DNA of 51,510 nucleotides from JBMOLK01 sp049325575 (GTDB lineage: Bacteria; Bacillota; Clostridia; Acetivibrionales; Acetivibrionaceae). Both the position numbers and the translations under genes were made by a program. The stretch is from assembly GCA_049325575.1 (NCBI GenBank), contig JBMOLK010000243.1:1-51510 (forward strand), given 5' to 3'. The stretch's first letter is position 1. Each line of letters opens with the position of its first letter. This document shows positions 51,072 through 51,510 of the stretch, one piece after another. The notes below the pieces were generated by a model, which saw nothing but the letters and a program-made list of their open reading frames with translations, was not told the origin of the DNA and did no database searches.

Positions 51072-51510
51072 CTAATATGCCTGGATAATATAAACCCCTG
51101 CAATCAATAGAACAATACCTACAGCCCGCATAGGAGTAATAGCATGCAGTGTGTTTCCGAGAATGCCGAAATGATCGAAAACAACAGCCAGTATTATTTG
51201 TCCGGCTACAATGAGGCTCAACATATTGGCAGTACCGATTTTGGGCAAGGATACAATGGTAGTAAATATGTAAAATGCACCTAATAAGCCGCCTAGCCAC
51301 ATCCACCAACTGGTTTGCCTTATGTTTGAGATGGTAGGAACTGTCTGGTTTTTGTATAGTACGGCAATAATATAAACAATAACCAGTCCGATTAACCCAA
51401 CGGTAAAGCTGACTAAAGAGGTTAGAACAGGACTTTTGATATGAGAACGAAGCTTTTCGTTTACTCCTACTTGAACCGTTAACGCTGCACCGGAGATTAA
51501 TGTTAATAAA
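51072..51510 (-). CDS. YdcZ/DMT-type membrane protein (cut by right edge)
   Basis: On the minus strand the frame is open from the right edge to 51072, giving 146 residues without a start. It reads LLTLISGAALTVQVGVNEKL near the edge, later QTSWWMWLGGLLGAFYIFTT, and IVAGQIILAVVFDHFGILGN. This is the YdcZ (DUF606) family of small drug/metabolite-transporter-like proteins with four to five membrane helices; members are usually about 145 residues, so nearly all of it is visible. An ATG at 51302 lies inside the protein and is not the start. Substrate unknown. Confidence 0.85.
   Translation of the reverse strand, partial: LLTLISGAALTVQVGVNEKLRSHIKSPVLTSLVSFTVGLIGLVIVYIIAVLYKNQTVPTISNIRQTSWWMWLGGLLGAFYIFTTIVSLPKIGTANMLSLIVAGQIILAVVFDHFGILGNTLHAITPMRAVGIVLLIAGVYIIQAY

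Overview
The window looks like chromosome of an anaerobic Firmicute of class Clostridia. The DNA is AT-rich, ribosome binding sites are strong GGAGG types with some GTG/TTG starts, and the protein families fit (5TMR-LYT sensor kinases, DeoR and ArsR repressors, bacterial microcompartment genes, IS1182-type transposase). A cellulolytic Ruminiclostridium-like species is my best guess, but no marker gene is present to prove it.

Layout. 1-5.9 kb: a phosphorelay cluster (tail of a REC-HPt protein, a NarL-type regulator, a multi-PAS histidine kinase, a single-domain receiver and a REC-GGDEF diguanylate cyclase). 5.6-10.1 kb: accessory genes of unknown function, a palindromic element and a decayed IS1182-family transposase. 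10.3-25 kb: a biosynthetic cluster ending in a strong terminator. It holds a hot-dog thioesterase-like protein, a B12-binding radical SAM enzyme, a 3567-residue one-protein polyketide synthase (fatty-acyl-AMP ligase, two modules without acyltransferase, alpha/beta hydrolase) and an exported double nitrilase-fold protein. 25-30.2 kb: small secreted or membrane proteins, an Hsp20 chaperone, a pair of cyclic-nucleotide-binding-fold regulators, and relics of LysM, gamma-carbonic-anhydrase and short-chain dehydrogenase genes. 30.2-33.2 kb: a cysteine-rich ArsR-type regulator with three copies of a likely operator, next to genes for the two halves of glutathione synthesis.

33.4-50.7 kb holds the most interesting system. 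A sugar ABC transporter, a methylthioribose-kinase homologue (MtnK) and a methylthioribose-1-phosphate-isomerase homologue (MtnA) form one operon. A DeoR repressor lies next. A divergent operon then encodes a class II aldolase, a CoA-acylating aldehyde dehydrogenase, four BMC-H shell proteins, PduL, a BMC-P vertex protein, a solute-binding-protein homologue without signal peptide, a CoA-disulfide-reductase-like enzyme, a two-subunit CoA-transferase-like protein and an iron alcohol dehydrogenase. Together these read as a microcompartment version of the DHAP shunt. An imported 5-deoxy- or 5-methylthio-pentose is phosphorylated and isomerised in the cytosol. It is then cleaved in the shell to DHAP plus a short aldehyde, which is converted to acyl-CoA, acyl-phosphate and alcohol. 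The window ends with a relic of a second radical SAM gene and a YdcZ-type membrane protein cut by the right edge.
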